The notes: generated by a model from the sequence alone, not told the origin. 64,000 bases of DNA from Euborellia annulipes (GCA_023213315.1 JAKCPI010001756.1:62001-126000), one strand, 5' to 3'. Positions 32,765 to 45,098 are shown, counted from the first letter of the stretch. A program made the numbers and translations.

Positions 32765-33090
32765 ATGATTAATTACAGAATAATATTTGTAAGATTTAAT
32801 TAATTTTTTTTTTTTTTAACTTTGTAACGCTTTATCTCCAAAACAAATTGACGGATTTTCATGAGTTTTTTTTTCTTGTGGAGGAAATTTTATGTGTATA
32901 GTTTCTATTTTTGGTAAAATTAATTTTGTTTCTAAAAATTTATGAATTTTAGTGTAAATAAATAAATAAAATAAAAATTTAATTATGAGAATTAGAAAAT
33001 TTAAAATTATTTTTCTATCTTATATTTTATTAATACATTAGCTTTGAAACTACTTGACGGATTTTTTAAGAATTTTTTTTTTTAATTATA
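32765..33090 (+). repeat. Two dispersed repeat C copies
   Basis: First near 32765-32880 (AACAAATTGACGGATTTTC), second near 33035-33085 (TTGAAACTACTTGACGG). Confidence 0.6.
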
Positions 33091-34726
33091 TTTTTGTATT
33101 TTATTTTTTTTTATAATTTAAAGAATTTAATAATACATCAGACATCAAAGACCGCACAATTCGTATTAATTAATTTAAATAAACAAAGACTATGTATGTA
33201 CCGTATTTTGGTTTTATTAAGAATCTCTTGTATTTGTTCTGCAAAATTGACCCTTCTACTTAGTCCGATTCACTTGTTTTGAATGAATAGCCAGATTATA
33301 TACAGAGTGTACGCCAACGTAATATATCCAATTGTTTATTTTGACTGTTTGTTCAATAGAGTGAGAGAAAGAGATGGAGCTTGAACAAGATAAAATTGAA
33401 AATATCTTCCTTCTTTCACTTTCTCTTAATAATATTGCGATCGTTGTCGAAATTTTGACAGAAATACACGTTTTATGGATTTCTAGAATTCAACAAAGTA
33501 AACTGTCTGTGGAGAAATTCTATATTCCTGGGGCGGGAAAATAAACTTTTGAACAAAATCGGCCAAAGAGTACTAGTTCTTTACTGATGTATTAATACTT
33601 TTTCAGTTTTTTTTTTTTTTTTCTAATTCCAACTATTTATTTCAATCTCCCTCCAATCTTTCCCTATATTGAACCCCCGACAGTGCAAATATTTGTCTCC
33701 CCTATCAAAGGCCCGCACGGAAAGTCCAATCATCTCAAGCAACAATGGACAGTCTTATTCTATAATTGACAAAAATAAGGTGTTCAGTCACACCAGATAT
33801 CTATCTTAAAAATTGCTTTTTCAATGGATTGCCACTCTCTTTTAATTTGCATAAACATTTCACAGCCATTGAGTGAAAAAATTAATTGATTAAACAAATA
33901 TTTTCTTTTTTTTTTTATTAATACCAAAGAATAGAATTTCATTAGCGAATGGATTTTTATGTTTTCTTCAATTATTTAAACTTCTTTACTTGCATTTCTT
34001 TAATTAATTACTTAGTAACAATTTCAAGATGAGATTTAAATTTTAATACCACAATGAACTTGTATTCTAAGAATTAATTAATTAATTTTTAGGTATTTAA
34101 ATTTTGAGGTTATGTTTTATTATTATTTTTAAAGTGAAACTTTTATTACATCGATTCAAATTTTTTTTCGCCTATTTATCAATCAGCATGTCACGTTACA
34201 ATCCCTGACGCCACCACCATGGCAAGTTACTTCGTATATACTCCGAAACTACTGAACCGATTTTCATGGAGTTTTTTTTTTTTAATGGGTAGAAAATATT
34301 TCAGGGGTGTTTTTTAGGCTATCATTATACCAAATTATCAGGGGTACACAAATCTCTCACTCGATTTAAATAAAATTTAAAATAACGCTTCTCAATGGTG
34401 AAAATAATTGAAAAATGGTATTCAGAAAGAGAGACACTTGGGACCTACTGGTATATCTATTTATAGGATAAAAGAAGAGTATCTAATGATTATTTCATTT
34501 ATTTAAAAGCCAACGTTTCGGTTTTGTTAAAGAACATGTAAGATTATGTACACAATAAAAAAAAATGATTTTTCAATCGTTTTTCATATACTGTTGTGCT
34601 TGAATTTTAATATACCAGTTTGTGAAATCAAATTCATAAACTAGTTTAATAAGTAAAAAAAAAATGAATCAAATTTATGTAGTTTAAAAAGTTTGATATT
34701 TTTAAAATAGTCGAGATGGTAAAGGC

Positions 34727-34792
34727 GTCCTACAAATTCATATATAAAGAGAAGAAACCAAGAGCTCGAGTTCAAACCTCTCGAGGTACGAT
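34727..34792 (+). repeat. tRNA-like sequence
   Basis: GTCGAGATGGTAAAGGCGTC (A-box-like, as in Leu/Ser tRNAs) and GAGCTCGAGTTCAAACCTCT (B box). About 200 bp downstream of a decayed hammerhead motif. Confidence 0.4.
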
Positions 34793-35102
34793 TTCTTTTT
34801 TTAACTAGTGTAAGAAATTTTTCATAAACCGATTTATGAAACTTTTAATAAGTTAGTTTATGAAAATTCATATTTTAGTATATGAACTTTTTCATATACC
34901 CGAATGTAAAATTCATAAACAATTTGTGTAACAGATTTCATATACTTGTTTATGAATATCCATTGAAAATGTTTAACAATGTATTTATAATTCTTTTTTT
35001 TATTGTAAATTTGTATATGGGCCTCTAAACCCGGGTCGTTAAATAATAATTTTATTTCACATTTTAAATTACAACTATTCGGCAAAAATGTCTGCCAATA
35101 AG

Positions 35103-35556
35103 TTTGTAAAAAATTGTGTGGTTTTATGAAAGCACGATGCAAGAGAAACTTTTTTTCGGATCATAGGCGTTTACCTAAAAATTTTCAGAAAATTATTCAA
35201 TTAAGGGTTTTAAAATCGCGTTTTTAACCTGAACTTAATAATTGGAAAATGAGGATTGATAATGGGAAATCAATGGACGCATGTTAAAAACTGAGAACAA
35301 TAATTTTTTTAGTAATTGAAGATTTGAATCATTTAAAATTATTTTAAAAATTATATTTTATCAATTTAAAAATTGAATAATTAAATCTCACAATTATTTT
35401 TATATAATTCGTCATATATATTAAATTTCAACTTTCCTATTTTTTTCGTCCCGGCTTGTGACGACGTCACGGCTTGTAGCGTCACGGCCTGTAACGCGAC
35501 ATGCTGATAGAAGAGCGAAAAAGTGTGAGGCCTTCAAATAAAAGTTCTACTTAAAA
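35103..35556 (+). mobile_element. Dispersed element J, third copy
   Basis: Same start and interior as 28111, plus an extra GC-richer insert with repeated CACGGCTTGT (35450-35500) and the ATGCTGATAGAAGAGCGAAA right-end region. Confidence 0.7.
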
Positions 35557-35579
35557 AAAAAAAAAAATATTTATTGTGT

Positions 35580-35628
35580 CATATCTCTCTGAAGATGTTC
35601 TTAACAAAAACAGAAACGTCAAAGGTTA
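35580..35628 (+). ncRNA. Hammerhead-like motif with TGTT/AACA helix II
   Basis: Core CTGAAGA at 35589-35595 is followed directly by helix II TGTT/AACA (4 bp), then GAA and ACGTC. Helix I is partial. The usual G-C closing pair of helix II is U-A here. A decayed relative lies on the - strand at about 34512-34545. Confidence 0.45.
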
Positions 35629-36115
35629 TTTATTAAATGAATTAATATTAATTTTGAATAAACTTCAACTTTATTTTCGTTTTAAATGAGGTTTATTTGT
35701 AACAATTACAAAGTTTCGGTCAATTATTTTGTGGTCTTCATCAGTTAAGATTATAATCTGTGACAATTAATTATAATTATAATTATTATTATAATTCAAA
35801 TGAGATTGTCATTTTTTTTACAAATAAATTTAATCTAGATATATCTGCAAATTAAGTAACTAGCAACAATTTAAAAAAATATTTTTGTGAAAGTAAAATC
35901 TTTAGTGGTACCCCCGTCGTTTTTAATCTTTTTTTTATGAATCATTGATTTGTGTTTTACAATATTTTTTGTAGCATTAATGAATTATTTATAAAGGTGT
36001 TTTTTTTTGTGTGTTCTAATGAACTCTTTTAAATAAATAAGAGGATAATCTTACCGATAAGCAGCAGCAGGAGCAAGAGCGGCTTCTAAATTGCTTAGCC
36101 TTGTGATATGGACAA

Positions 36116-36141
36116 TAAATCAATCAATCAATCAATCAATC
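36116..36141 (+). repeat. AATC microsatellite
   Basis: About six AATC units. Confidence 0.8.
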
Positions 36142-36354
36142 ATTTTTATTTAAAGGTCCAGATATTCTTTATTTTAATTTTTCATTCATGTTTTTGTCCA
36201 CCTAAAATTTAAATTTAATATTGCATTAACATGAAAAACATTCAGATTAAATCAGGTGAATTTAATAAAAAAAAAAAAAAAAAACTAGGTGATATATTTC
36301 ATATTATTTATTAAAGAAAATACGTGTTTATATTTAATGAGGATTTAAAGATGT

Positions 36355-36505
36355 CAAATCGAGTTCAAATCCACCTCATGGCAAAAGTTATCCAACTCTT
36401 TTTAAGATGTTTCCTCCTCCTGGGGAATGAAACTGGAACCCACCTCAGTATTATTCCCATTATACTTCTAAAAGTAGTGTCAATTCAGACATTAATGACT
36501 GAAAA
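36355..36505 (+). mobile_element. SINE B fragment inside a snap-back repeat
   Basis: Shares with 62555-62817 the GAGTTCAAATCCACCTCA B-box region, TTATCCAACTCT and GGAACCCACCTCAGTATT. It lies between CTAGGTGATAT and ATATCACCTTG ends (36283-36537). Confidence 0.6.
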
Positions 36506-36522
36506 GAAAGATTTTTTGAAAC

Positions 36523-37480
36523 ATATCACCTTGTGTGTGTTTTTTTTTTTTTTTTTTAATTTAATTTAGCTACCTGATTAAATCATAATTTTACAACTAG
36601 AGCCAACGGTTACTACAGTAGTTTAAAGTTATTTTTTCTTTGATACTCATAGAAATACATTCAATAAAATTAATTTAAAAAAATACGTCATCAATAAAAT
36701 AATAAAAAAATAAATAAAAAAAAATAAAATAAAATAAATCAAATTATTTTCACAAATACGTCATCTTCAGATGTAATAGAAATACACATTCAATGTCAAA
36801 ATACGTAATTAAGTTCTCTTTATTTATTGAAACATATCACCTTCTTTTTTTTTATTTAATTTATTTGATTAAATCATAATGTTAAACTAGAGCCAACGGT
36901 TACTAGATTAAATTTATTTATTTTTCTTTGTTATTCATAAAATATAATAAAATTAATTTAACAAACACAACGCCATCAATAAAATAAAAAAAATAAAATA
37001 AAATAAATAAATAAAATTATTTAAAAAAAAAACGTCACCTTTAGGTGTAATACAAATACCCAGTCAATGTCAAAATACGTATTTAAATGTTTATATTTGT
37101 CCAAACATATCACCTTGTGTTTTTTTTTAATTTATTTATCTGATTAAATCTTAATGTTACAACTAGAGCCAACGTTTACTTGTTTAAAATTATTTTTTTA
37201 TAGGGATACATAAAATAAAATAAAATTATTTTCTCCTTTTTAATTTAAAATTATTTTAACTAATACAAAGTCATCAATAAAATTATAAAAAAAAAATTAT
37301 TTTAACAAACACTGTACGCCATCATGAAGTGTAATACACAGTCAATGTCAATATACATATTTAAGTGTTTATATTTATCGAAACATATCACCTTGTGTTT
37401 TAAATTTAATTTTTCTGATTAAATTTTAATGTTTCAACTAGTGCCAACGGATACCAATATTTTTTTTCTTTTATACTCAT
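36523..37480 (+). repeat. Tandem array of ~275-310 bp units ending ATATCACCTTGTG
   Basis: ACATATCACCTT recurs at about 36521, 36834, 37107 and 37382. Units also share ACTAGAGCCAACGGTTACT, a run of AATAAAATAAAAT and a GTAATACACAGTCAATGTC-like stretch. Confidence 0.75.
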
Positions 37481-37709
37481 TCGCCTAAATACAAGTGTCC
37501 GCTGCAGGCGGGCCCGAGCAAGTTGATGGAGATGCGAATTTTTTTTTCGTGTTGTTTGGTTGGTATGTTGCTTGGGTCGGTAGCAAAGCAGCTGTGTGTG
37601 TTTCCTTGTTATCAGAGAGAACATTCATTCCCTGGGCGATAAGATAAGGCAAGATCGTGTAGAGTTACCTATCTGCTAGTCGTGTCTTTAGTTGTTTGTT
37701 ATCAATTAG

Positions 37710-37919
37710 ATGCCTCAGCTCTCACCATTGTGGTGTTGTTGTGCCCATCGTGGTTCTTTACGGCTCAATGCCACACAACATTTCGACAACGTTTTATCCA
37801 CACGTTCACGTGCTACAATGGAGGGGAATCATTATCCTATAGATTCTGAATTGTCGTCGCCACCTACACCTGCCTCCCCCTCATACTACAAAAAGGGTGT
37901 TAAATATAACAACCACATT
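37710..37919 (+). CDS. Pde8: Candidate alternative first coding exon of PDE8 (exon B)
   Basis: A 70-codon open stretch starting at ATG with an in-frame TAG directly upstream, ending at a GTGAGT donor in phase 0. It can therefore join the phase-0 exon at 43521 without disrupting the frame. The peptide begins MPQLSPLWCCCAHRG (three adjacent Cys) and later has a Ser/Pro/Thr-rich run, SSPPTPASPS, typical of a disordered N-terminal leader. Base composition is balanced, unlike the flanking AT-rich repeats. The 5' flank from about 37180 contains repeat sequence that recurs at 42710-43135. I infer an alternative promoter and first exon, with the exon at 26073 as the other choice. No homology proves it, and the ATG could instead follow an acceptor at the TAG just upstream. 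Confidence 0.4.
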
Positions 37920-38199
37920 GTGAGTGTTAAATCTACACATTTATTTATTCGTCAAATTAATTACATACAGGCACCGGTACACGTTTATTTTTATTAAATT
38001 TATTAATCTTTTTAACTGATATGAATTATCTTCTTTTTTTTTACTGATAATAAATAAGATGTTTAAATTAAAAAGAATATTTTAAAATTAACTAGTTGTG
38101 AATCACCCATTCTTATTATCTTATTAAAAAAAAATTAAATTATATTTAAAAGAAAATGATTTAGTCAAAAAAAAAAGGATGAAATTCTTTAAATTAAAA

Positions 38200-38815
38200 A
38201 AAAAGCCCCATAAAAATCCGTCAACTAGTTTCAAAGTTATTGAGGGAATAAGAAATTTAAATTAAATCTCACAAATATTATTCTATAATTAATGATATAA
38301 ATAATTATATTGTATTTATGGCATTTATTAATTAATTAAAATTAAATCTTAATTTATTGACTAAATGAAAAATTGACACAATTATTATTCAATATATTTA
38401 AAATTTATTTTTAATTTTTATATTTAAAAAAATTGATGCCATGATAAATGTGATTAATTTTTCGGCGACAAATAAATGCTTCTTCAGATATAAATAATAC
38501 TAATGTTTAATATTTTTAATCATCTTAATTGGTAGCATGATATATAATATAATTTGAATAAGTTTTTCTCTCTGAGAACGGGAAGCCAAAATCTCGAGCC
38601 TCCTTTCTCTCTGGCCCTTCAAGATTGAACAGGAAGCGTTAATCCTTGCCTTTTTTTTTAGTTTTTAACACGTTAAATAAGTTACCTGAAAGTCTTTAAT
38701 TATTCAACGGAAAATTCTGAATTATTAAAAAAAAGGCCCATAAAAATCCGTTAAGTAGTTTCAGAGTTATTGAGTGAATAAGAAATTGATATAAATAAAT
38801 CTCACAATTATTATT
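38200..38815 (-). repeat. Two inverted dispersed repeat C copies
   Basis: 38200-38305 and 38735-38815 both carry CCCATAAAAATCCGT, TAGTTTC and TTATTGAG...GAATAAG. Confidence 0.65.
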
Positions 38816-39439
38816 AATAAATTCAATTTTTCTCATTTATTAATAAAAATTAAATCTTAATTACCTTTATTTATTATTTTATTTTTGCGGTAATTAACAA
38901 ATATTCAAAATATAATTTTATATATTAATAGCAAATTTAGATATCAAGTGTGACGTATCATTTTACTCGTCGAAACGTCTAATTTCAGAAAAAGTAAACA
39001 TTAGGCGAGTAAATAAAATTTCACGCCTCGCTAATGGTCCGAAAATAGGCCACCATAAAGACAGTAGAATAATTTATGCTTAGATATCACTCAATTCACC
39101 TTGAAGTAGCGATATATAATTAAAAACTTGTTAACAACCATTTGTAACATTTTATTTGACATTGAACATCTTTCTTTACATTTTTATCTTTTTCTTCTAT
39201 AAATGGGAAAAAAATAAAAATTTTATATAAATGACCCGCATTTTGTTTAATACCAATAAATACAGTTTTCTTTTTTATAAAGGGAAGGTTTCCCATCCCC
39301 TAATGATAGCCTAACTAACAACCAAACCATCCACTGAAAATTCTCTACCAATTAAAAAAAAATCCGTTCAGTAGTTTCGGAGCACATAACGAACAAACAA
39401 ATTAACAAACATTCAATTTATATAAATAATATATATATA

Positions 39440-40050
39440 GGTTAATTATAGAATAAAAATTTACGAAATTTAATTAATTTCAATTTCTTATTCTCTCAAT
39501 AACTCTGAAACTACTTGACGGATTTTCATGGACATTTTTTTTAAATGTGTAAAATTTTTTCCTTTCTCTACTAAAACTCATATAGGATGTTTAAAACTAA
39601 AAAAAAATTCTTAATTTTTCTACCACTCCAGAGAGATAGCAAAAAAAAAATTAAAAATTAATTTCTCTTGATATTAATCTACCACTCACAGGTTTATTGT
39701 GAGTTACCTGAGATAAGTTTTCATTCATATATTTTATATCAGCATTCTTTTTCAAGCATCATCAGGTCCATTGTTGCGTTTTCTCTTTTTTAGGTCGACC
39801 CCATAATACTGCTTTAATAGAGAAATCAAATCTTGACTAAAATAAATCTGATTAATTAACCCGCCAAAATCTTGAATGAGTGGTCCCGAGGAATGAAGGT
39901 GTTGAACGTCCCCCGGGTACTATCTAATTCAATACATATAATAAATACTATAAACCCCTACAGCCGTAAGGGAAAATTAATAAAAAAAAAAAGTTTTGTA
40001 ACCTAATAACTCCGAAACTACTTGACGAATATTTATGAGGCTTTTTTTAC
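39440..40050 (+). repeat. Dispersed repeat C copies around an AT-rich stretch
   Basis: CTCTGAAACTACTTGACGG at about 39500 and CTCCGAAACTACTTGACGA at about 40010. Confidence 0.6.
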
Positions 40051-40539
40051 AAGAGTAATTTAATTTATTTAAATTTTTTATTTTTTTTTTAGAATTAATT
40101 TAGTGTGTCTAGAAATGAAAATATTTTAAATTTTCTTTAAAGTACTAGTAGGCTCTAAACTAAAGAAGATCGAGAAATCAATTAATAATAAGAAAAAAAA
40201 AAAAAATTAAAAGCTAATGGGATGCTGATCCATTATATATAATAAAATAAAATTGATTAAATTTTTTTTAATCCATTCAAAATTTCTATCAAAACCCAAG
40301 ATAAATACAATTTGGACTTGAAAAAAAAAAAAAAAAGATTAAGATTCATTCAATATTATCACAAGTCTAATAAATATTAGAAGAGATATCTTATCAAGGC
40401 GGAATTATTTCATTTAATAAAAACAAAAAAAAAAGTGAGTATTAGCACTTGTTTGAACCAGTTCTCTCACTTTCTTTTAAATTATAAATGCACAAATCTT
40501 TTTACTTTCTTTACTTTCTCTTACCTATGTTATTATACA

Positions 40540-40655
40540 TATATCGACTCTCCCATACTTATACATTTTACATTTTGAATTCTAATATATCGGCGGAAAC
40601 TAAATATATGTCGACACCAAAAATCTGGTGCGAACAATCACACCAGATTTTTTTA
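40540..40655 (+). repeat. Short form of the CTGGTG hairpin repeat
   Basis: Has TTACATTTTGAATTCTAATA and ATGTCGACACC, then CTGGTGCGAACAATCACACC. Related simple hairpins occur at 3104-3135 and, inverted, at 17478-17560. Confidence 0.6.
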
Positions 40656-41509
40656 AATCTCGTTTATGCATGTATTTTCAAAGTGTTGGTAAAGAATTCG
40701 TTTCTAAAATGTACCATAAGTTTTTCGTTAGTGCTTATTCCCATCAGTTCCTCATATAATATGACATCCATTTCTTTAACGTCACCATATGGATTGATTG
40801 TCCATTGTGGAATTACCATAATAATTAAAATGTATGACCAAATGGTGATTTAATGGCCGAGGTCAAATTATAAAAAATTAAATAAATGAGACCCCGTTTA
40901 CATCTCACACACCCTCAATTCTTTTTTTTTCGCTCTCATGGATCCCTTATAGCTTGTCGTCGACCCCTGAGGGTCGATATAGACCACTTTGGGAATCATT
41001 GCTATATACTATACGCTAGGACATAAATAAAAGGCAAAGCAGCTGTTTTTTTTTTTCTTTTCTGCTGTGCCTTTTATTTTTATTCTACTAGATACAGGCC
41101 TATATTCAGATATTCGCTTCGCTAACATATATAGTAAGTATTTGTATGAGACATCAACTGTCAAAATGTCTATATTTATATTGAAATATATCATCTTATC
41201 CATAAATAAGAGAAACACTAAAAACCATAGGCGTAGCCACGGGAAGGGGAGGGTATGGGTCCAAAGCGCCCCACCCCTCATGGGACTCAAGCTATGACTA
41301 GATATTTAAGCTCTACAATACAAATTATATTACATAAAATATAATAATTTACTCTAGCTATAAAAAACAAAAACAAAATGATTTATAAATACCCAAAAAT
41401 AATCTTAAATTTTTCAAATGTGTGAAAAATTTTTCTTGAACCCCCCTCATTTTCTCACTACGCTTATGCTAACAAGACAAGATGATATGTCTCAATATAT
41501 TACTAGGAG

Positions 41510-41790
41510 ATTGATCGGCCACGAAGCCGAGACCCATGCTTTCTAGTCTTGGTAAGACAAACGTCATTTTCGTTCCAATCGTGAGACGGCCATTTTCTTT
41601 TCGAGAAATTCATCTCTTATTGGCCGATTTCAACGACTCTGGGGTTCAAATCACTACTCTCTATTCCTCTGTAGAAAGATAGTCTACCGAAAAGTCAATA
41701 TCGGTGGTTGACTTCCTCGTCGCGAAGAAGTCACATCGAAAGATCGACACACTGTGAAGCTCTAATCACACCGCTTGACAGTAGTCTGAT
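41510..41790. other. Less AT-rich intronic block, unidentified
   Basis: Contains GGGGTTCAAATC (B-box-like) and ATCGGTGGTTGACTTCC. A similar ATCGGTGGTTGATTCC stretch occurs at 23930, so both may derive from one old element. No frame. Confidence 0.3.
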
Positions 41791-42446
41791 TTATATATAT
41801 TTTTCTATGAAAATATTTTTTTTTTAATTTACGCGAAGCAGATACTCTCCCTCGAGTATACAACCCTAGTATTCAATATTATTATGCGAGGCAGATCACT
41901 GCCCCTTGTATTCAATATTAACCCTTTGGGTACTTAACGATATCCTAGTTTTTGTTTTTAATTAAATCCTATTTAAACTAGAGCCGACATTAACCAGATT
42001 AAATGTGATAGTATATAATCTCCTATTAATAATGATTTTGCTCTTTATCAGAATCCCTTTTTTATTCAAACTATGGTTTTTATTTTTTTCCCCATAGGTT
42101 TTACATGATTAATAATAATTTAGGGATATAAAATTATAAAGAGGAAAAATTTTCAACAAACTTTAATTTGATTTTCTTGTTCTTGTTGAATTCATTTTTT
42201 TTCCATTTTAATGAGATTACTCAAGAGGGTAGAGATGCCAAAACAACGCAAATTACTTTTTCAAGTAAATAATTTCAAGATCCTCTTTCTCTTTCGCTCT
42301 CTCTCTCTGTTTTCATACAAATTGATTTATAAACTATTCAAGACTTGTAATTAAACAAACTACTCAATTTGTGTTTGTATTCTATACGAGAAAAAAAAAT
42401 TAGGCTATTTTAAAAAGAGTGAAATTGTTGAATATTTATGATTTAA

Positions 42447-42508
42447 AATAAAAGCGTGGGGCGCAAAAGATTTGTTTCATCTTGGCAAAATCACCCCACG
42501 CTTTTATT
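42447..42508. repeat. Short hairpin, AATAAAAGCGTGGGG arms
   Basis: 15-bp exact inverted arms around a 32-nt loop. The inner GCGTGGGGCGC resembles the inner edge of the 50625-51118 palindrome. Confidence 0.7.
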
Positions 42509-42709
42509 CATTAAAATTAAAAGATTAAAAATCTTTTGGATGGAACGTATAATATCCATGTAATGACTAGGGGTGTTCGATTATGAAAAAAAAATAATTG
42601 ATTTACCTTTTTTGTAACGCGACATGCTGATAGATGGGCGAAAAATTTAAGGCGATGAAATAAAAGTTTCACTTAAAAAAAAAAAAAAATTTATTTTATT
42701 TAACGTCTT

Positions 42710-43135
42710 TTTTGGCTTTAGAGGCTATTTAAAAAAGCCAACGATTACTAGTTTAAAATTATTAATTTTTTTATAGGGATACATAAAATAAAATAAAATT
42801 ATTTTCTCCTTTTTTAATTTAAAATTATTTCAACTAATACAAAGTCATCAATAAAATAAAAAAAAAAAAATAAAATAAAAAAAATTATTTTAACAAATAC
42901 TGTACGTCATCATGAAGTGTAATAGAAATACACAGACAATGTCAATATACAAATTTAAGTGTTTATACTTATTGAAACATATTACTTTGTGTTTTAAATT
43001 TAATTTTTCTGATTAAATCTTAATGTTTTAACTAGTGCCAACGGTTACCAATATTTTTTTTTCTTTTATACTCATTCGCCTAAATACCAGTGTCCGCCGC
43101 AGGCGGTAGAGTTACCTATCTGCTAGTCGTTTGTT
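42710..43135 (+). repeat. Second copy of the 37.2-37.7 kb block
   Basis: Follows the order of 37180-37690 (GCCAACGRTTACYA, AATAAAATTATTTTCTCC, CATCATGAAGTGTAATA, TATACTCATTCGCCTAAATA, TGTCCGCYGCAGGCG, TAGAGTTACCTATCTGC). It lacks about 145 bp present at 37513-37657. Confidence 0.7.
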
Positions 43136-43278
43136 ATGTTTGAAAAATTTAAGGCGATGTAATAAAAGTTTCACTTAAAAAAAAAATTTTTTATTTATTT
43201 TATTTAACGTCTTTTTTTGGCTTCAGATGCTATTTATTTCATTTGATTGGCAGCCAATTCAAATGAAATAAAGTGAGA

Positions 43279-43338
43279 CCGAATACGAACCCTTGACCCC
43301 TAGCACAAGAGGCAAACTCTGCCACTGAGCCATTGCAC
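43279..43338 (-). repeat. tRNA-like sequence near the PDE8 exons
   Basis: On the - strand: AATGGCTCAGTGGCAGAG (A box) and TCAAGGGTTCGTATTCGG (B box). It lies in the intron just upstream of exon 43521, antisense to the gene. Confidence 0.45.
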
Positions 43339-43520
43339 AATCTGTTGAAAGACCCCTTCAAATGCGGGCTTTAGCTAGTTATTCTATATTATCTTGACAA
43401 ATGGGCGATACGTATAAAAAAAAAAAAAAATACTTATCCTTGAGTTGCTAATTTATGTAGTCAATTAATGACTCTCTTGTTTCTTAATTAACACCTTTCT
43501 TCTTGTGTTTGTTGTTCCAG

Positions 43521-43589
43521 TTGAAACCCTCATCGCTACAAAACAACAAATCAAACAACAGCAACAACAGCGTTGAAGATCCTTTGCAT
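43521..43589 (+). CDS. Pde8: PDE8 exon leading into the receiver-like domain
   Basis: A 69-nt exon, phase 0 at both ends, bounded by a TTGTTCCAG acceptor and a GTAAGT donor. It encodes 23 residues: a low-complexity Asn/Ser linker, then SVEDPLH, which runs into VVFCFAK of the next exon only 114 bp away. The join EDPLH-VVFCFAK matches the place in vertebrate PDE8B where a QDPIQ stretch precedes the first beta strand of the receiver-like domain. The short intron and matching phases make this assignment firm. Confidence 0.8.
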
Positions 43590-43611
43590 GTAAGTACGTA
43601 TTGTTTATTCA

Positions 43612-43640
43612 AGTGTGTGTGTGTGTGTGTGTGTGTGGGT
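43612..43640 (+). repeat. GT microsatellite in a 114-bp PDE8 intron
   Basis: About 12 GT units in the short intron between exons 43521 and 43704. Confidence 0.85.
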
Positions 43641-43703
43641 GGATGAGTGTGGGAAAGACAATCTCTCTCTTTCTAATCGACCCTCTCTCTTTCTATTCTA
43701 CAG

Positions 43704-43903
43704 GTGGTGTTCTGTTTTGCAAAGGATGATAGCCAAACGGAGGCTTTAGCCAGGGCTACGCAACAATTGGGCTTCAGTTGGCAGCTCGTGCACAGTGTTG
43801 ACAATGTGATTGTTGCATTGGATGCCGCTAAAGGACCGGATGTTGTTGTTGTTGACAATCGTGGCGGTTTAAGGGCTTCTATCGATGGCGAGGCCTGTGC
43901 TCG
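43704..43903 (+). CDS. Pde8: PDE8 exon, receiver-like (REC) domain, first part
   Basis: A 200-nt exon (66 codons plus 2 bases) with a TCTATTCTACAG acceptor and GTGAGT donor. The translation carries the PDE8 signature VVFCFAKDDSQ (compare LLIFAKEDSQ in vertebrate PDE8), then a helix, then PDVVVVDNR, equivalent to the IIVIDHR strand whose Asp sits at the phosphoacceptor position of bacterial receivers. It ends GEACAR, equivalent to AEAVCR. PDE8 is a high-affinity cAMP-specific phosphodiesterase in the cytosol. Its N-terminal REC and PAS domains are regulatory and Raf-1 binding has been reported. No catalytic residues lie in this exon. This is the strongest protein identification in the window. 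Confidence 0.93.
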
Positions 43904-44968
43904 GTGAGTTGTTTATGATCAAGTTCAAACATGCAAAAATAAAAAAATCCGTTTTTTTTTTTATTAGTTTGTACTGGAATAATCTATATATGGTTAGATC
44001 CAATGTTTATTTCTTCATTTTTTTTCTTATATTCGAGTTATTAGAATAAATAAGAAACGAAAAAAGTTAAATATTCGGATTTTGTTTACTTTCAATTTTT
44101 TCACTCCCTTTAACTAAGTTTTTTTATTTTAACCTATATATGGTTGAATTAAGAATTTAATAGAGAATAAATCAATCTTATATCTCTCTATCCATATTCT
44201 CTGATAATACCTTTATTATTTGACTAATACAAAAATTAACGTTAAAATTCCAAATTATTTTTTCATTTTTAATTTTTTCAAAGTATATGACTCGTCGATC
44301 CTTTTGCAATTAAATTTGATTATCTGGCGATTTGGATAGAATTAATATATGTTAATTAACCATTCATCAGTGGAGGATGAAATTTTACAAAATTTCTAGG
44401 AGAGGCTAAGAAGATAATAATATTTGGAGTGAATCGGTCCGTAGGAGAGACGTTATTTATTGTAATAAAAGTCAAGATTTTCTCACCAAATTCCTAAGGG
44501 TAATAATTACCACTGGTAAATACGTTTGTCTCCATTCGTGGAAATATTATCCCATGAAAATACGTCAAGTGATTTCAAAGTTAACAATAAATCTCATTAA
44601 AATAAAAAAAAATATATATATATTTATAATTAAAATAAATATACATTAAAAGAAAAATTAACATTTGATAACTTTTATCTTTAATACTAATAAGATTTAA
44701 TTTTTCACTCTAAATTCACTTGACGAAATTTAATGAGATTTTTTTTACATTATTTAAATAACACTAGTCGACAAGATTTTCTTCACAAAAAATCTGATTA
44801 GTTAGTTAATCTGTGTAGTTAGAATTTTTCTATCATGCACAGTTTTAGAGATGTAGAGAAAAATCGATTCAAATAGAAAATATGCTCTAAAACGGCTCTT
44901 ATTTAGAATGTTCAAATTATTTTTAACGCCGCACCTCGTAAAAATATACAGATATTTAGAATACATAT

Positions 44969-45098
44969 AAATTTTAAGTTTCATCCCAATCGGAGGTCAT
45001 TTAGACGTGCCGCAAATGGCTAAAAGTTTAGAAAATCGAAATGTTTAAGATTTTTTTTGCTTTGGTCACCCCTAATACAATTTTAGATATCTCTGAAT
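44969..45098. repeat. Left arm of the inverted repeat flanking the PLE fragment
   Basis: Matches the complement of 46572-46720: GGTCATTTAGACGTGCCG, TTTGGTCACCCCTAATACAA and ATCTCTGAATGCAAAAAA occur in inverted order there. Confidence 0.7.

Larger units (their letters stand above)
26159..43520 (+). other. Putative PDE8 intron (17.4 kb) upstream of exon 43521
   Basis: If exon A at 26073 belongs to PDE8, this is one intron, with exon B at 37710 nested in it. It contains no other protein domain I recognise. It holds hammerhead motifs in both orientations, several snap-back repeats, tRNA-like pieces and dispersed AT-rich repeats listed separately. Confidence 0.45.

Noticed and set aside
36050..36110. 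Possible - strand exon with a GTAAGA donor and CTGCTGCTG run
   Set aside because: A short trinucleotide-rich stretch with no acceptor or matching frame; nothing links it to a gene.
37710..37997. Taking the whole 95-codon frame as the exon
   Set aside because: The last 25 codons lie beyond the GTGAGT donor in AT-rich sequence. The phase-0 end at 37919 fits the next exon better.
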